This document shows, one piece after another, positions 25,997 to 35,029 of a DNA stretch of 47,417 bases (position 1 is the first letter of the stretch; the number at the start of each line of letters is the position of its first letter). This stretch comes from Clostridiisalibacter paucivorans DSM 22131 (lineage in GTDB: Bacteria; Bacillota; Clostridia; Tissierellales; Clostridiisalibacteraceae). The position numbers and the translations under genes are program-made. The notes beneath the pieces are model-generated. The model was not told the DNA's origin, ran no database searches, and saw only the letters and a program-made list of their open reading frames with translations. Where the stretch lies: contig NZ_JHVL01000027.1 in assembly GCF_000620125.1 (NCBI RefSeq), forward strand, positions 1 to 47,417, given 5' to 3'.

Positions 25997-26299
25997 TATA
26001 AGTAATATTCTATAAAATAGTGACCAATTCCTGCTTTTATCTATAAAAATATAAAAAATTATTAATTTGAAACTATCTAAACAAATTTTGTCTATTTTAG
26101 TCTTTATTTATCCTTACAGCTATTTTTATACATAATACGACATATACTATGTTTTAATCATTTTAATAGCTTTAAAATCAATCTGAATCGTTACATATTT
26201 TTACAATCAGTGCATTAAAAGTTCATTTTTGTTTCTAATTATATAAAAATAATAAAGGCTATTGAGTTTAAAATATTCTCAGATATCATTCCAATTCAA
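25997..26299. other. AT-rich spacer with no recognised feature
   Basis: About 300 bases between the recombinase leader and the purB terminator. I find no reading frame with a ribosome site, no strong hairpin and no known regulatory element. Confidence 0.5.
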
Positions 26300-26350
26300 C
26301 CAAATAAAAAAGGTTAACATAATTTAATTATGTTAACCTTTTTTATTTGG
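26300..26350 (-). terminator. Terminator of the aspC-purB operon
   Basis: A 23-bp perfect stem (26300-26322 with 26328-26350 approximately) has a TTAA loop and an A-run/T-run inside the arms. It lies 13 bases past the purB stop and can work in both directions. Confidence 0.85.
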
Positions 26351-26362
26351 TTTCAAAAAACA

Positions 26363-27793
26363 TTAAACTTTCAATTCAATATCAATTCCGACATATTCTT
26401 TATATTTATTAAGTATAGGTTTAATATAGTCTGCTATAAATTCTTCAACTTGTTTTGCAGATCTTCCAATATATTTTTTATGTTCCAATATATTTTCTAA
26501 TTCATCTTTTGATAGTTGGAACTTATCTGAAGATATTATTCTATCTAATAAATCGTTTTTCTTTCCAAGCTCCTTGACCTGGTATCCAGCCTCCATTGAT
26601 AACTGCCTAATAACTTCATGTAATTCCTGTCTATCTCCCCCTTTTTTAACAGCCTCCATCAAGATATTTTCTGTAGCCATAAAAGGAAGCTCATTTTCTA
26701 TATGTTGTTTTATCACATTTTCATATACTACAATGCCATCAAAAATATTTATTCCTATTTCCAATATTGCATCACATGCTAAAAATGATTGGGCTATAAC
26801 CAATCTCCTATTTGCAGAATCATCAAGGGTTCTTTCAAACCATTGGGTAGAAGATGTCATCGCCGGACTCATCAAATTAGAAATAATAAATCTAGCTAGA
26901 GATGCTATCCTTTCGCTTCTCATAGGATTCCTTTTATAAGCCATTGCTGAAGAGCCTATTTGGTTTTTGCCAAAGGGTTCTTCGATCTCCTTTAGATGTT
27001 GTAGAAGCCTTATATCATTAGTAATCTTATGCATAGACTGTGCTATTCCTGATATCACAGACAGTATATCGAAATCAACCTTTCTAGAATACGTCTGTCC
27101 AGTGACTGGATATGTATCTTCAAAACCCATTTTTTCAGCAACCAATTTGTCTAATTTTTTTACTTTTTCATGGTTTCCATCAAATAAATTTAAATAACTA
27201 GCTTGTGTTCCAGTTGTACCCTTTGCTCCCCTCATCTTTAGGCCTTTGATGCCATCAATTAAATTGTTATAATCTAGATATATATCATGTAACCAAAGAG
27301 AGGCCCTCTTGCCCACTGTAGTCATTTGAGCTGGTTGAAAATGAGTGAAGCCCAATGTAGGCATATCTTTATACTTTAAAGAGAACTCAGTTATTTTGTC
27401 CATCAAATTTACAAGTTTTATCTTTATAAGATTCATAGCTTCTTTCATAACGATTATGTCTGTATTATCTCCTACAAACGCACTGGTTGCTCCTAAATGT
27501 ATTATTCCTTTAGATTTTGGACATACATGTCCATATGTATGAACATGGGCCATTACATCGTGACGAAATTTTTTCTCCATTTCTGCTGCCATATCATAAT
27601 CTATGCTTTCTAAATTATCTTTCATCTCACTAATCTGATCATCGGTTATATTTAGCCCTAATTCCTTTTGTGACTCCGCTAAAGCTATCCACAGTCTTCG
27701 CCAAGTTTTAAACTTCGTATCAGGCGAAAATATATTTGCCATCTCTTTGCTACTATATCTTGTTATAAGTGGATTTTCATATAATTTTTTCAT
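26363..27793 (-). CDS. purB: Adenylosuccinate lyase
   Basis: 476 residues. It cleaves SAICAR and adenylosuccinate, releasing fumarate, in purine synthesis. It has the fumarase-superfamily signature SSAMAYKRNPMRSE, catalytic-type segments TSAFVGDNTD and GFTHFQPAQ, and a typical C-terminal domain. ATG 27793 follows AGGAGG and overlaps the previous stop by ATGA, so translation is coupled to the aminotransferase upstream. No other purine gene is near. Confidence 0.95.
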   Translation of the reverse strand: MKKLYENPLITRYSSKEMANIFSPDTKFKTWRRLWIALAESQKELGLNITDDQISEMKDNLESIDYDMAAEMEKKFRHDVMAHVHTYGHVCPKSKGIIHLGATSAFVGDNTDIIVMKEAMNLIKIKLVNLMDKITEFSLKYKDMPTLGFTHFQPAQMTTVGKRASLWLHDIYLDYNNLIDGIKGLKMRGAKGTTGTQASYLNLFDGNHEKVKKLDKLVAEKMGFEDTYPVTGQTYSRKVDFDILSVISGIAQSMHKITNDIRLLQHLKEIEEPFGKNQIGSSAMAYKRNPMRSERIASLARFIISNLMSPAMTSSTQWFERTLDDSANRRLVIAQSFLACDAILEIGINIFDGIVVYENVIKQHIENELPFMATENILMEAVKKGGDRQELHEVIRQLSMEAGYQVKELGKKNDLLDRIISSDKFQLSKDELENILEHKKYIGRSAKQVEEFIADYIKPILNKYKEYVGIDIELKV

Positions 27794-28992
27794 ATTATGC
27801 CTCCTCGTATAAATCTTTCTATCCTATCTAGACCTTTTTCTATATTATCCATAGATGTAGCATAAGAAATCCTTATATAATCATCATTGCCAAAAGCTAT
27901 TCCAGGTATTACAGCTACATGTGCTTCTTCTAAAAGAATATTAGAAAATGTCATAGATGAATCTACTAATCGTCCATTAATACTTTTATTTTTAAGTTTA
28001 GAAATATTGGCCATTATATAAAATGCTCCACCTGGATTATAGCATGACATTCCAGGTATGGAATTTATTTTTTCTACCATATAATCTCTTCTATTGATAA
28101 AATGATTTCTCATATTATTAATAATATCATAACTTTCTGTAAGGCCTTTAATGCTAGCGTATTGAGAAATTGAAGAAGGATTAGATGTTGTATGACTTTG
28201 AAAATTGGACATTAACCTTATTATTTCATCATTAGCTGCCGCAAAGCCTATCCTCCAACCAGTCATAGAAAATGCCTTAGACATACCATTAATTACAATA
28301 GTCAATTCTTTAATTTCTTTTCCCAATGATGCAATACTAATATGTTTATTGTCATCGTATATTAACTTTTCATAAATTTCATCTGAAATAACCAAAACCT
28401 TATTTTCCACAGCCCAATCCGCTATATCTTTCAATTCAGTTTCATTATATACAGAACCAGTAGGATTATTGGGAGTATTTAATATAATAGCTTTTGTATT
28501 TTCAGTAAATGCTTTTTCTAAATCCATTACAGTATATTTAAAATGATTTTCTTCTTTTGTCTCTATTAATACAGGTTTACCTCCAGCTAACTTTATGAGT
28601 TCAGGATAGCTTACCCAATAAGGCGAAGAAATTATGACTTCATCTCCAGGATTTAATATAGCGCACAACGCATTATATAAAGAATGTTTAGCCCCATTGG
28701 ACACTATTATATTATCTTGAAGATATGCTAAATTATTATCTTTTTTAAATTTTTCACATATAGCATCCTTTAATTCTTTTATACCCGATGCAGGAGTATA
28801 TTTAGTCTTCCCCGATATTATGGCATCGATAGCCCCATATTGTATATTCTCAGGAGTGTTAAAATCAGGCTCACCAGCTCCAAATCCTATAATATCAACC
28901 CCATTGTCTCTCATTTCATTGGCCTTTGCTGTAATCTTTAATGTCATAGAAGAAGATACGTTTTTTAATTTTCTAGATAAATTTAATTTCAT
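27790..28992 (-). CDS. Aspartate aminotransferase-type PLP enzyme
   Basis: 400 residues, class I, subgroup Ib-like. Motifs are GAGEPDFNTP, TPNNPTGS, ISDEIYEKL and PLP lysine SKAFSMTGWRIG, with YATS...ERF at the C-terminus. It probably makes aspartate from oxaloacetate and glutamate. Coupled to purB by a 4-base stop/start overlap; aspartate is the co-substrate of the step before PurB (PurA), which gives the pairing metabolic sense (inference). It is distinct from the aminotransferase at 13540-14733. Confidence 0.92.
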   Translation of the reverse strand: MKLNLSRKLKNVSSSMTLKITAKANEMRDNGVDIIGFGAGEPDFNTPENIQYGAIDAIISGKTKYTPASGIKELKDAICEKFKKDNNLAYLQDNIIVSNGAKHSLYNALCAILNPGDEVIISSPYWVSYPELIKLAGGKPVLIETKEENHFKYTVMDLEKAFTENTKAIILNTPNNPTGSVYNETELKDIADWAVENKVLVISDEIYEKLIYDDNKHISIASLGKEIKELTIVINGMSKAFSMTGWRIGFAAANDEIIRLMSNFQSHTTSNPSSISQYASIKGLTESYDIINNMRNHFINRRDYMVEKINSIPGMSCYNPGGAFYIMANISKLKNKSINGRLVDSSMTFSNILLEEAHVAVIPGIAFGNDDYIRISYATSMDNIEKGLDRIERFIRGGII

Positions 28993-29025
28993 ATAAGCCC
29001 TCCATAGTAATTTATAATATATCTT

Positions 29026-29397
29026 TTATAATTTCATTTCATATATATCTGTTAGAACATTTGTTATTATAGTCAGAGAATCCATAAAATTGACCTTATA
29101 TGTATTCTTTATGGTCTTATAATGCTTAAACCCTTCATCAGTTAGTCTATAATGCCTTATAGACCTTTTATCAGGTTCTTGCCATCGTCCCTTGATATAT
29201 CCTTTTTCTTCTAACTGTCTCAATAAAGGATATATCATACCAGGACTAGGTTCCCATTTATCATCTAACCTCTCTTTTATCACTTCTATTATTTCATTGC
29301 CATAATAACTTTTATCCTTTAGTAAGTGCAATATATATAATTTAACAAAAGACGTAGTACTTATTTTGGAAGGAAATTGCCTGTTTCTTTTATTCAA
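29026..29397 (-). CDS. PadR family transcriptional regulator
   Basis: 123 residues. A PadR winged helix (YILHLLKDKSYYGNEIIEVI ... WEPSPGMIYPLLRQLEEKGYI) is followed by a short C-terminal helical dimer region. Usually a ligand- or stress-responsive repressor. TTG 29397 follows AGGAGGGG. It sits 12 bases after the PHP gene and 33 before the aminotransferase, so all may be one operon. No target is evident. Confidence 0.88.
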   Translation of the reverse strand: MNKRNRQFPSKISTTSFVKLYILHLLKDKSYYGNEIIEVIKERLDDKWEPSPGMIYPLLRQLEEKGYIKGRWQEPDKRSIRHYRLTDEGFKHYKTIKNTYKVNFMDSLTIITNVLTDIYEMKL

Positions 29398-29409
29398 TAT
29401 TACCCCTCC

Positions 29410-30228
29410 TTACAGCTGCTTTAAAAATTTATGTTCTTTAGATACATTTATATAATAATCTCCAACAATAGGAATGCCATCAAACAATCTTCCATGGCAA
29501 TCAGAGCCTCCTGTCATTATTAACTCTAATTCTTTTGCCATAGTTTTAAATTTCAAAACATCTTCATTAAAGTGTTTCGAATGTATAACTTCAATACCAT
29601 CAAAATTTTCCTCTATCAATAACTCCTTTACATTAATATCTCCCTGTATGATGCCAGGATGGGCAAGTACTGCAAATCCACCTAATCTATGGATTAAATT
29701 TACAGATTCATTAACAGTTAATTTAAATCTTGGTTCATAAGCTGGACCATTATATTTTAAATATTTATCAAATGCTTCCTCTATACTCTGAACATATCCA
29801 TTATCAATTAGCGCCATGGCTATATGAGGTCTTCCTATAAAATCTTCACCTACATTTTTCCTTATGTCCTTTTCACTTATGTGTATATTTAAACCTTCTA
29901 ATTTTCCAATTATTTTTTTTGCCCTCAATATCCTTTGACTTTTTATTTTTTCAGATAAATTGTATAACAAATTTGACTTATAATCAATACAATATCCTAA
30001 AACATGTATTTCACTATTATTTAATTCACTACTAAGTTCTATTCCAGGTATTATTTTTAAGTGCTTTTTATTATTAGCATTTAACGCTCTATCAATTCCT
30101 TTAGTAGTATCATGGTCAGTAATTGCTATAATATCAACTTCCTTTTTTATAGCCCAATCAACAACCTCTTCTGGTGTAAATAGTCCATCAGATGCTGTAG
30201 TATGGATATGTAAATCAGCTTTTATCAT
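29410..30228 (-). CDS. PHP-domain phosphoesterase (TrpH/RNase AM-like)
   Basis: 272 residues. The metal-binding motifs of the PHP superfamily are visible: HIHTTASDG at the N-terminus, ITDHDT, PGIELSS, LAHPG and GGSDCHG near the end. TrpH/YciV-like members hydrolyse 3',5'-nucleoside bisphosphates and trim short RNAs or rRNA 5' ends. ATG 30228 follows AGGAGGGC. Start of the PHP-padR-aspC-purB run. The exact substrate is inferred from family only. Confidence 0.9.
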   Translation of the reverse strand: MIKADLHIHTTASDGLFTPEEVVDWAIKKEVDIIAITDHDTTKGIDRALNANNKKHLKIIPGIELSSELNNSEIHVLGYCIDYKSNLLYNLSEKIKSQRILRAKKIIGKLEGLNIHISEKDIRKNVGEDFIGRPHIAMALIDNGYVQSIEEAFDKYLKYNGPAYEPRFKLTVNESVNLIHRLGGFAVLAHPGIIQGDINVKELLIEENFDGIEVIHSKHFNEDVLKFKTMAKELELIMTGGSDCHGRLFDGIPIVGDYYINVSKEHKFLKQL

Positions 30229-30262
30229 AAGCCCTCCTTATTATAGTCCATATTAAATAATG

Positions 30263-30297
30263 AAAAACCTGCCTATAATTTATTATGGCAGGTTTTT
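30263..30297 (-). terminator. Terminator of spoVS
   Basis: AAAAACCTGCC (30263-30273) pairs with GGCAGGTTTTT (30287-30297). On the - strand the T-run follows directly; 11 bases past the spoVS stop. Confidence 0.85.
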
Positions 30298-30308
30298 TGC
30301 TTATTATT

Positions 30309-30569
30309 TTATCTTGGTGCTACAATTAATTTAATAGCTGTTCTTTCTTCACCGTCTATTTCAATATCGGTAAAAGCTGGTATGCAAATAAGATCAACGC
30401 CACTAGGAGCAACAAAACCTCTAGAAATAGCTACTGCTTTCACTGCTTGATTAAGTGCACCTGCACCAATTGCTTGAATTTCAGCAGATCCTTTTTCCCT
30501 CAAAACTCCTGCTAAAGCCCCTGCAACAGAATTTGGATTTGATTTTGCTGATACTTTTAATACATTCAT
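30309..30569 (-). CDS. spoVS: Stage V sporulation protein S
   Basis: 86 residues, almost invariant family; KVSAKSNPNSVAGALAGVLR, IGAGALNQAVKA and TDIEIDGEERTAI are diagnostic. An Alba-like small protein needed for late sporulation (septum, coat) in B. subtilis. Lies downstream of rny as in many Bacilli/Clostridia, but with its own promoter-like sequence and terminator. The ATG follows AGGGGGC. Good sign that the organism forms endospores, though spoVS also occurs in non-sporulating relatives. Confidence 0.97.
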   Translation of the reverse strand: MNVLKVSAKSNPNSVAGALAGVLREKGSAEIQAIGAGALNQAVKAVAISRGFVAPSGVDLICIPAFTDIEIDGEERTAIKLIVAPR

Positions 30570-30618
30570 TTTTAAAGCCCCCTTAGTATTTTATAATTTA
30601 TTACAATATAATACTTTT

Positions 30619-30643
30619 ATTCTACAAATAACTATGAAACCCT
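30619..30643 (-). promoter_or_regulatory. Possible sigma-H promoter of spoVS
   Basis: On the - strand AGGGTTT (30637-30643), 11 bases, GTAGAAT (30619-30625). This resembles the sigma-H pattern (AGGAWWW, 11-12 bases, RnnGAAT) with one deviation. In B. subtilis spoVS is sigma-H dependent, which supports the reading. Confidence 0.4.
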
Positions 30644-30697
30644 TTTTTTATTTAAATTTTTTTATATTATTTTTAAATTATACTTTTTGTTAATAAA

Positions 30698-30726
30698 AAA
30701 ATAGAGAAGTTTAAACTCCTCTATTT
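30698..30726 (-). terminator. Terminator of rny
   Basis: An inverted repeat with one mismatch centred on TTTAAA overlaps the rny stop codon, with seven T downstream on the - strand. Confidence 0.7.
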
Positions 30727-32256
30727 TGCATATTCTACAGCTCTTGTCTCTCTTATAACATTAACTTTTATTTGGCCTGGATATTCTAATTCATTTTCAA
30801 TTCTTTTAACTATATCTCTAGCTATGTGTATTGTATCTAAATCATTAATTTCATCAGATTTCACAATTATTCTTACCTCTCTACCAGCTTGTATAGCATA
30901 TGACTTTTCTACTCCTTCAAAACCGTTAGCTATTTCTTCCAACTTCTCAAGCCTTTTAATATAAGCTTCTAATGTCTCTCTTCTAGCCCCTGGTCTTGCT
31001 GCAGATACAGCATCAGCAGCTTGGACTAATATAGCTTCTATGGTTTCAGGCTCTACATCTCCATGATGAGCAGCAACGGCATGAATAACTTCTTTAGATT
31101 CTCTGAACTTTCTACATAAATCTACTCCAATGTCTACATGAGGACCCTCCACTTCATGATCTACTGCTTTTCCTATATCATGAAGTAAGCCAGCTCTTTT
31201 CGCTATCTTTACATCAGCGCCTAACTCAGCCGCCATTATACCGGCAAGATGAGATACTTCTATGGAATGATTTAATACATTTTGTCCATAGCTAGTTCTA
31301 AATTTAAGTCTTCCCAACAATCTAACCATTTCAGAATGTATACCATGTATACCAGTGTCAAATGTAGCTTGTTCTCCTACTTCTCTGATATGTTCACTTA
31401 CTTCTTTTCTTGCCTTGTCAACCATTTCTTCTATTCTAGCAGGATGTATCCTTCCATCAGAAATAAGCTTTTCCAATGCTATTCTTGCTACTTCTCTTCT
31501 TATTGGATCGAATCCAGATAAAATAACTGCTTCGGGGGTGTCATCTATTATTAAGTCTATACCTGTTAAGGTTTCTAATGTTCTAATATTTCTACCTTCT
31601 CTTCCTATTATCCTACCTTTCATTTCATCATTAGGAAGGGACACTACTGAAACTGTGGTTTCAGCTACATGATCAGCTGCACATTTTTGAATTGCATGAG
31701 ATATAATTTCCCTCGCTCTTTTAGATGCCTCATCCTTAGCTTTATATTCAATTTCTTTAATCATAATTGCAGCTTCGTGGCTTGTTTCTTTTCTGACATC
31801 ATTCAATAATAGTTCCCTTGCTTGATCAGATGTTAAACCAGATAATTTTTCTAATTCTTCTACCTGTTTTTTATACAATTCTTCAATGTCAAGCTCTCTT
31901 TTTTCTATTTCTTTATTCTTTTTGTTTAAAATGTCCTCTTTTTTCTCTAAGGATTCACCTTTTCTATCCAATATTTCTTCTTTATGGACCAATCTTCTTT
32001 CCAACCTTTGAAACTCATTTCTTCTTTCTCTATTTTCCCTCTCCAAATCCGTTCTCATTTTATGAATCTCTTCTTTACCCTCTAGAAGATATTCTTTTTT
32101 TGAAGTTTCTGCTGTCTTTATTCCTTCTTCTATAATTCTTTTTGCTTCTTCCTCTGCTGTTTTTATTTTTGCTTCTGCTATAGTCTTTCTAATATAAATA
32201 CCAGCAAAAATACCAATTGCCAGTCCTAATATACCTGATAATAGATAGTATACGAT
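30721..32256 (-). CDS. rny: Ribonuclease Y, apparent ATC start
   Basis: Membrane-bound endoribonuclease that starts mRNA decay. The first ATG in frame (32058) would remove the anchor, but the frame continues open for 66 codons upstream: a TM helix ([18 protein letters not shown]), then a long charged coiled coil, giving 511 residues, the normal RNase Y length. Next come a KH domain ([15 protein letters not shown]) and an HD domain ([10 protein letters not shown]... LLHDIGKA). A strong AAAGGAGGTG lies 7 bases before ATC 32256, and there is no ATG, GTG or TTG in frame between it and 32058. GTG and TTG in the other frames hit early stops. So an ATC start, or an indel, is implied. Upstream of spoVS on the same strand. 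Confidence 0.9.
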   Translation of the reverse strand: MVYYLLSGILGLAIGIFAGIYIRKTIAEAKIKTAEEEAKRIIEEGIKTAETSKKEYLLEGKEEIHKMRTDLERENRERRNEFQRLERRLVHKEEILDRKGESLEKKEDILNKKNKEIEKRELDIEELYKKQVEELEKLSGLTSDQARELLLNDVRKETSHEAAIMIKEIEYKAKDEASKRAREIISHAIQKCAADHVAETTVSVVSLPNDEMKGRIIGREGRNIRTLETLTGIDLIIDDTPEAVILSGFDPIRREVARIALEKLISDGRIHPARIEEMVDKARKEVSEHIREVGEQATFDTGIHGIHSEMVRLLGRLKFRTSYGQNVLNHSIEVSHLAGIMAAELGADVKIAKRAGLLHDIGKAVDHEVEGPHVDIGVDLCRKFRESKEVIHAVAAHHGDVEPETIEAILVQAADAVSAARPGARRETLEAYIKRLEKLEEIANGFEGVEKSYAIQAGREVRIIVKSDEINDLDTIHIARDIVKRIENELEYPGQIKVNVIRETRAVEYAK

Positions 32257-32538
32257 GGCAAAGCACCTCCTTTAACAATATTTATTTTCCAAGTTTCAAT
32301 ATCAATTAAGTAGTATTTGCTATTGATTATTAATTAAGACTAATAAATTAATAAAATATAAGTAGAATTAAATCAAAGAAAATCAATACAAACACTATAA
32401 ACATTTAAAAACTGTAAAGACCCCACAACAAAATCCTAATTTCAAATATATCTTATTTAATATAGATTTTGTCAATTCATATTACAAAAATACATTCACA
32501 AAGTTTTTGAATATATTTTGTAGGTGTTATAAAAATAT
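32257..32538. other. Leader/spacer upstream of rny
   Basis: About 280 AT-rich bases. On the - strand TTGACA (plus 32470-32475) is a possible -35 with TATATT 19 bases later, so the rny mRNA could carry a leader of some 180 bases. No reading frame and no known riboswitch seen. Confidence 0.4.
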
Positions 32539-32558
32539 AAACCGAGTACACTCGGCTT
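32539..32558 (-). terminator. Short terminator after the split-Rad50 cassette
   Basis: AAACCGAG, TACA, CTCGGCTT. On the - strand the stem is followed by ATATTTTTAT. It lies about 105 bases past the last gene of the cassette. Confidence 0.6.
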
Positions 32559-32663
32559 ATAGGGCTCTACTTTACATATGATTTGTAGACTTATAATGCC
32601 TAAAACAACAACTGATATTCGTTATTATTTTATTACTTTTACACTATTATGTCAAGTTAAATG

Positions 32664-33329
32664 TTACTCCTCTATAGGCTCAATATAGCTTATACTCCCC
32701 CTTAGAACCACTCTATAAGATAGTGTAGCTATAGAAGATAAATGATTATCATGAGTAACCATTATAATCTGCCTATCGAACATTTCAGAGACTTCTTTTA
32801 AAAATTCAGCCACATTAAAAATATATTCATTGCTTACATGCTTCGCTGGTTCATCTAGGATCAAAGGGCCTTCTACCTTAGGCATATGCAATTGAAGAAA
32901 TGCGATTCTAAGAGCCAAAGATATTATATCTACTATACCTCCACCTCTAGACTGTTGTGGTTTAGTTTTAATCATTTGATCTTCATACTTAGTTATAACA
33001 TAAAATTCAGCATTAGGTTTACCATAGAGTTCATCTATTTCTATTTTGAACTCTATGTCAGAATTAAAGATATATTGAAGACAATTTGTTACCAAGCCCT
33101 CAATTTGCTTTTTAGCTTGTTCCCTTGCAAACTTAGAAGTTTTCTGTAAAAGTATATTAGTCTTCTCTAGTAAATCTATATTTTCATTTACTGTTTTCAA
33201 TGCATTCTTTTTAAGCCTTATTTCTTCCTGTATCCGTTCTCTTTTACCAGTTTCTCTAATAAAGTGTTCCTTTAAACTAATAATATCTTTATTGAGACCA
33301 TCTATATTATAGTCTTCCGTAATCAACAT
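32664..33329 (-). CDS. Rad50/SbcC-like ATPase, C-terminal half as separate protein
   Basis: 221 residues from ATG 33329, chosen because GAGGTGG lies just before it. A coiled coil covers roughly residues 10-85. The rest is an SMC/Rad50 C-lobe: signature region QQSRGGGIVDII (SRGGG 127-131, unlike the usual SGGE/LSGGQ), Walker B LILDEP (156-161), D-loop AKHVS and switch histidine in VTHD (H193). There is no Walker A, so it cannot be a full ATPase alone; the partner lobe is encoded at 33603-35027. It starts 7 bases after the small coiled-coil gene. Probably forms a composite ATP site with the partner. Confidence 0.8.
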   Translation of the reverse strand: MLITEDYNIDGLNKDIISLKEHFIRETGKRERIQEEIRLKKNALKTVNENIDLLEKTNILLQKTSKFAREQAKKQIEGLVTNCLQYIFNSDIEFKIEIDELYGKPNAEFYVITKYEDQMIKTKPQQSRGGGIVDIISLALRIAFLQLHMPKVEGPLILDEPAKHVSNEYIFNVAEFLKEVSEMFDRQIIMVTHDNHLSSIATLSYRVVLRGSISYIEPIEE

Positions 33330-33336
33330 ATCCACC

Positions 33337-33588
33337 TCAATCATTCTTTAATATATCTGTAGGTAATAACTCTGTTGCTTTTTTAAAAAGTTTTTCTATT
33401 TCTTTTTCAAGCTTTTCTATTTCTTCATCTAAATCATCAGGACTAACACCCAAATCATTAAGTTCATCAATTATATCCTGTTGTTGTCGATTTAACTGTT
33501 CTAGACGAGCTTCCGCCTTATATTTTAAAGTTTTTGCTTTTTCTAAATTATTTTTAAGCTCTGATAAATGTTTTTCATGATTAGTCAT
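33337..33588 (-). CDS. Small coiled-coil protein in split-Rad50 cassette
   Basis: 83 residues, almost all heptad-like and highly charged (LKNNLEKAK, RLEQLNRQQQDIIDELNDLG, DDLDEEIEKLEKEIEKLFKKA). No cysteine, no catalytic motif. ATG 33588 is used because GGGAGGT precedes it; an earlier ATG overlaps that site and the preceding stop. Tightly packed between the two ATPase halves, so it may supply a piece of the coiled-coil arm or cap the complex. I do not recognise a family. Confidence 0.7.
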   Translation of the reverse strand: MTNHEKHLSELKNNLEKAKTLKYKAEARLEQLNRQQQDIIDELNDLGVSPDDLDEEIEKLEKEIEKLFKKATELLPTDILKND

Positions 33589-33602
33589 TCTCAAACCTCC
33601 CA

Positions 33603-35027
33603 TTATTTAAGATTATTTAAAATTCTATTTATATCTTCTTTATTTATTGAATTAAAGCATAGAGGACATACTTTCATATCTTTCATTAACTTACTATAAT
33701 TATTTAGCAATGACTCTATATCATTTTTTAAAGTTTTTAGCTTTTCTTCATTTTTATGAATATTATCTGAAATAACTTTATAATTTTGTCTTGTTTTTAT
33801 ATATCTACTCATCAAATTAATATTTTTATAAATTTTTTCTACTATATTATCAACAATATATATATTATCAAACTTCTTAATATAATTATGACCCTTATCT
33901 ATATTATTCTTTATCAATTTAAATTTAGCATCTACTTCCTTAAACTCTTTGTACTTGAGTATATATCTATGCAGTGTTTCTGAATCTTTATATAATTTAT
34001 CTATATGTTTCAGTTTATCTAAATAAGATCTATTTCTATTTATCAATTGTACATTCTCTTTATATTTATTATTTAAACTAATAATAAAATCTTGTTTTTT
34101 GATCAATTTATTCAATATATCGATTGAATTATCTATTTCATATATTTTTGATAAGGCATTGTTTTGACAAACCATTTTTTTGATTTCAGTTTCAGTTTTT
34201 GTAAAAGTTTTTTTCTTTGACAGTAAAGATTTATACCTTGGTATAATTACTTCTATTTCATTTAGTGCACTTGCTAAATAGTCTATATCCTTTAATTTTT
34301 TGAGCATAACATATGTATTATTGATTTCTGACTTTACTAAATCATGCTTTCCCTTTAATTCTCTGATTTTTTTTAATTTATATTTTTTTTCAATTATTAA
34401 ATCCCGTGTTTTTTCTAATTTTGATATTTTATATTTTAATTCATCTAAATATTCATAACTTTTTAAAGTATCTTCTAAATCGTCTAGTTCTTTTTCCGAT
34501 TTTTTCTTATCCATATTTAAATTTCTATAGTCTCTCAACGTATCTTTTACAGCCTTGTCTACAATATGAACATCTACTAATCTACCTATAGCTTTTGCAC
34601 GAGTGGCTGGCTTTTCCGATAATAAAAAAGGACCTTCTAATTGTTCTCCAACATTTATAGAAGTAGAATGTTTACCATCTAAAAATAATTTTCTAATATT
34701 TAACTTTTCAATTATCTCTAAAGGTACTGAAGTGCCAAACCCCTCATAAATTTCTTCATTATACATATAAATATTCTTACTAGCACTTCTAAGTCGCTGA
34801 ATCTTTACACCATTACTAAAATATATGGTTACACTACATTCTTTTTCTCCCTCTCTAATAAAAAAAGTCCCTGCAGGTTCATTGTATAAAACCCATTTTA
34901 TACCTCGTATAATAGCAGTCTTTCCATGATCAGAGGGTCCAACTATCACATTTAAACCATTTTCAAAATCTATTTCTGTATATTTATGGGATTGGAAATT
35001 TTCAAGAATCACCTTAGTTATATACAT
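33603..35027 (-). CDS. Rad50/SbcC-like ATPase, N-terminal half with zinc-hook CxxC
   Basis: 474 residues. The N-lobe begins ITKVILENFQSHKYTEIDF with Walker A GPSDHGKT (30-37), typical of Rad50/SbcC/RecF. Coiled coil extends from about 165 to 450, then CPLC (C454-C457), a zinc-hook-like pair, only 17 residues before the end. Signature, Walker B and the returning coil are missing and appear in separate downstream genes. A natural split, not a frameshift: each part has its own ribosome site and stop. It begins two bases after the Mre11-like gene. Confidence 0.82.
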   Translation of the reverse strand: MYITKVILENFQSHKYTEIDFENGLNVIVGPSDHGKTAIIRGIKWVLYNEPAGTFFIREGEKECSVTIYFSNGVKIQRLRSASKNIYMYNEEIYEGFGTSVPLEIIEKLNIRKLFLDGKHSTSINVGEQLEGPFLLSEKPATRAKAIGRLVDVHIVDKAVKDTLRDYRNLNMDKKKSEKELDDLEDTLKSYEYLDELKYKISKLEKTRDLIIEKKYKLKKIRELKGKHDLVKSEINNTYVMLKKLKDIDYLASALNEIEVIIPRYKSLLSKKKTFTKTETEIKKMVCQNNALSKIYEIDNSIDILNKLIKKQDFIISLNNKYKENVQLINRNRSYLDKLKHIDKLYKDSETLHRYILKYKEFKEVDAKFKLIKNNIDKGHNYIKKFDNIYIVDNIVEKIYKNINLMSRYIKTRQNYKVISDNIHKNEEKLKTLKNDIESLLNNYSKLMKDMKVCPLCFNSINKEDINRILNNLK

Positions 35028-35029
35028 CT

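Noticed and set aside
30721-32058. Short RNase Y starting at the first ATG
   Set aside because: This would drop the membrane anchor and 66 coding codons that carry family-typical sequence and a strong ribosome site.
33337-35027. Frameshifted sbcC pseudogene
   Set aside because: Each piece has its own ribosome site and tidy stop, and the hook cysteines lie at a natural C-terminus, so it reads as a designed split.
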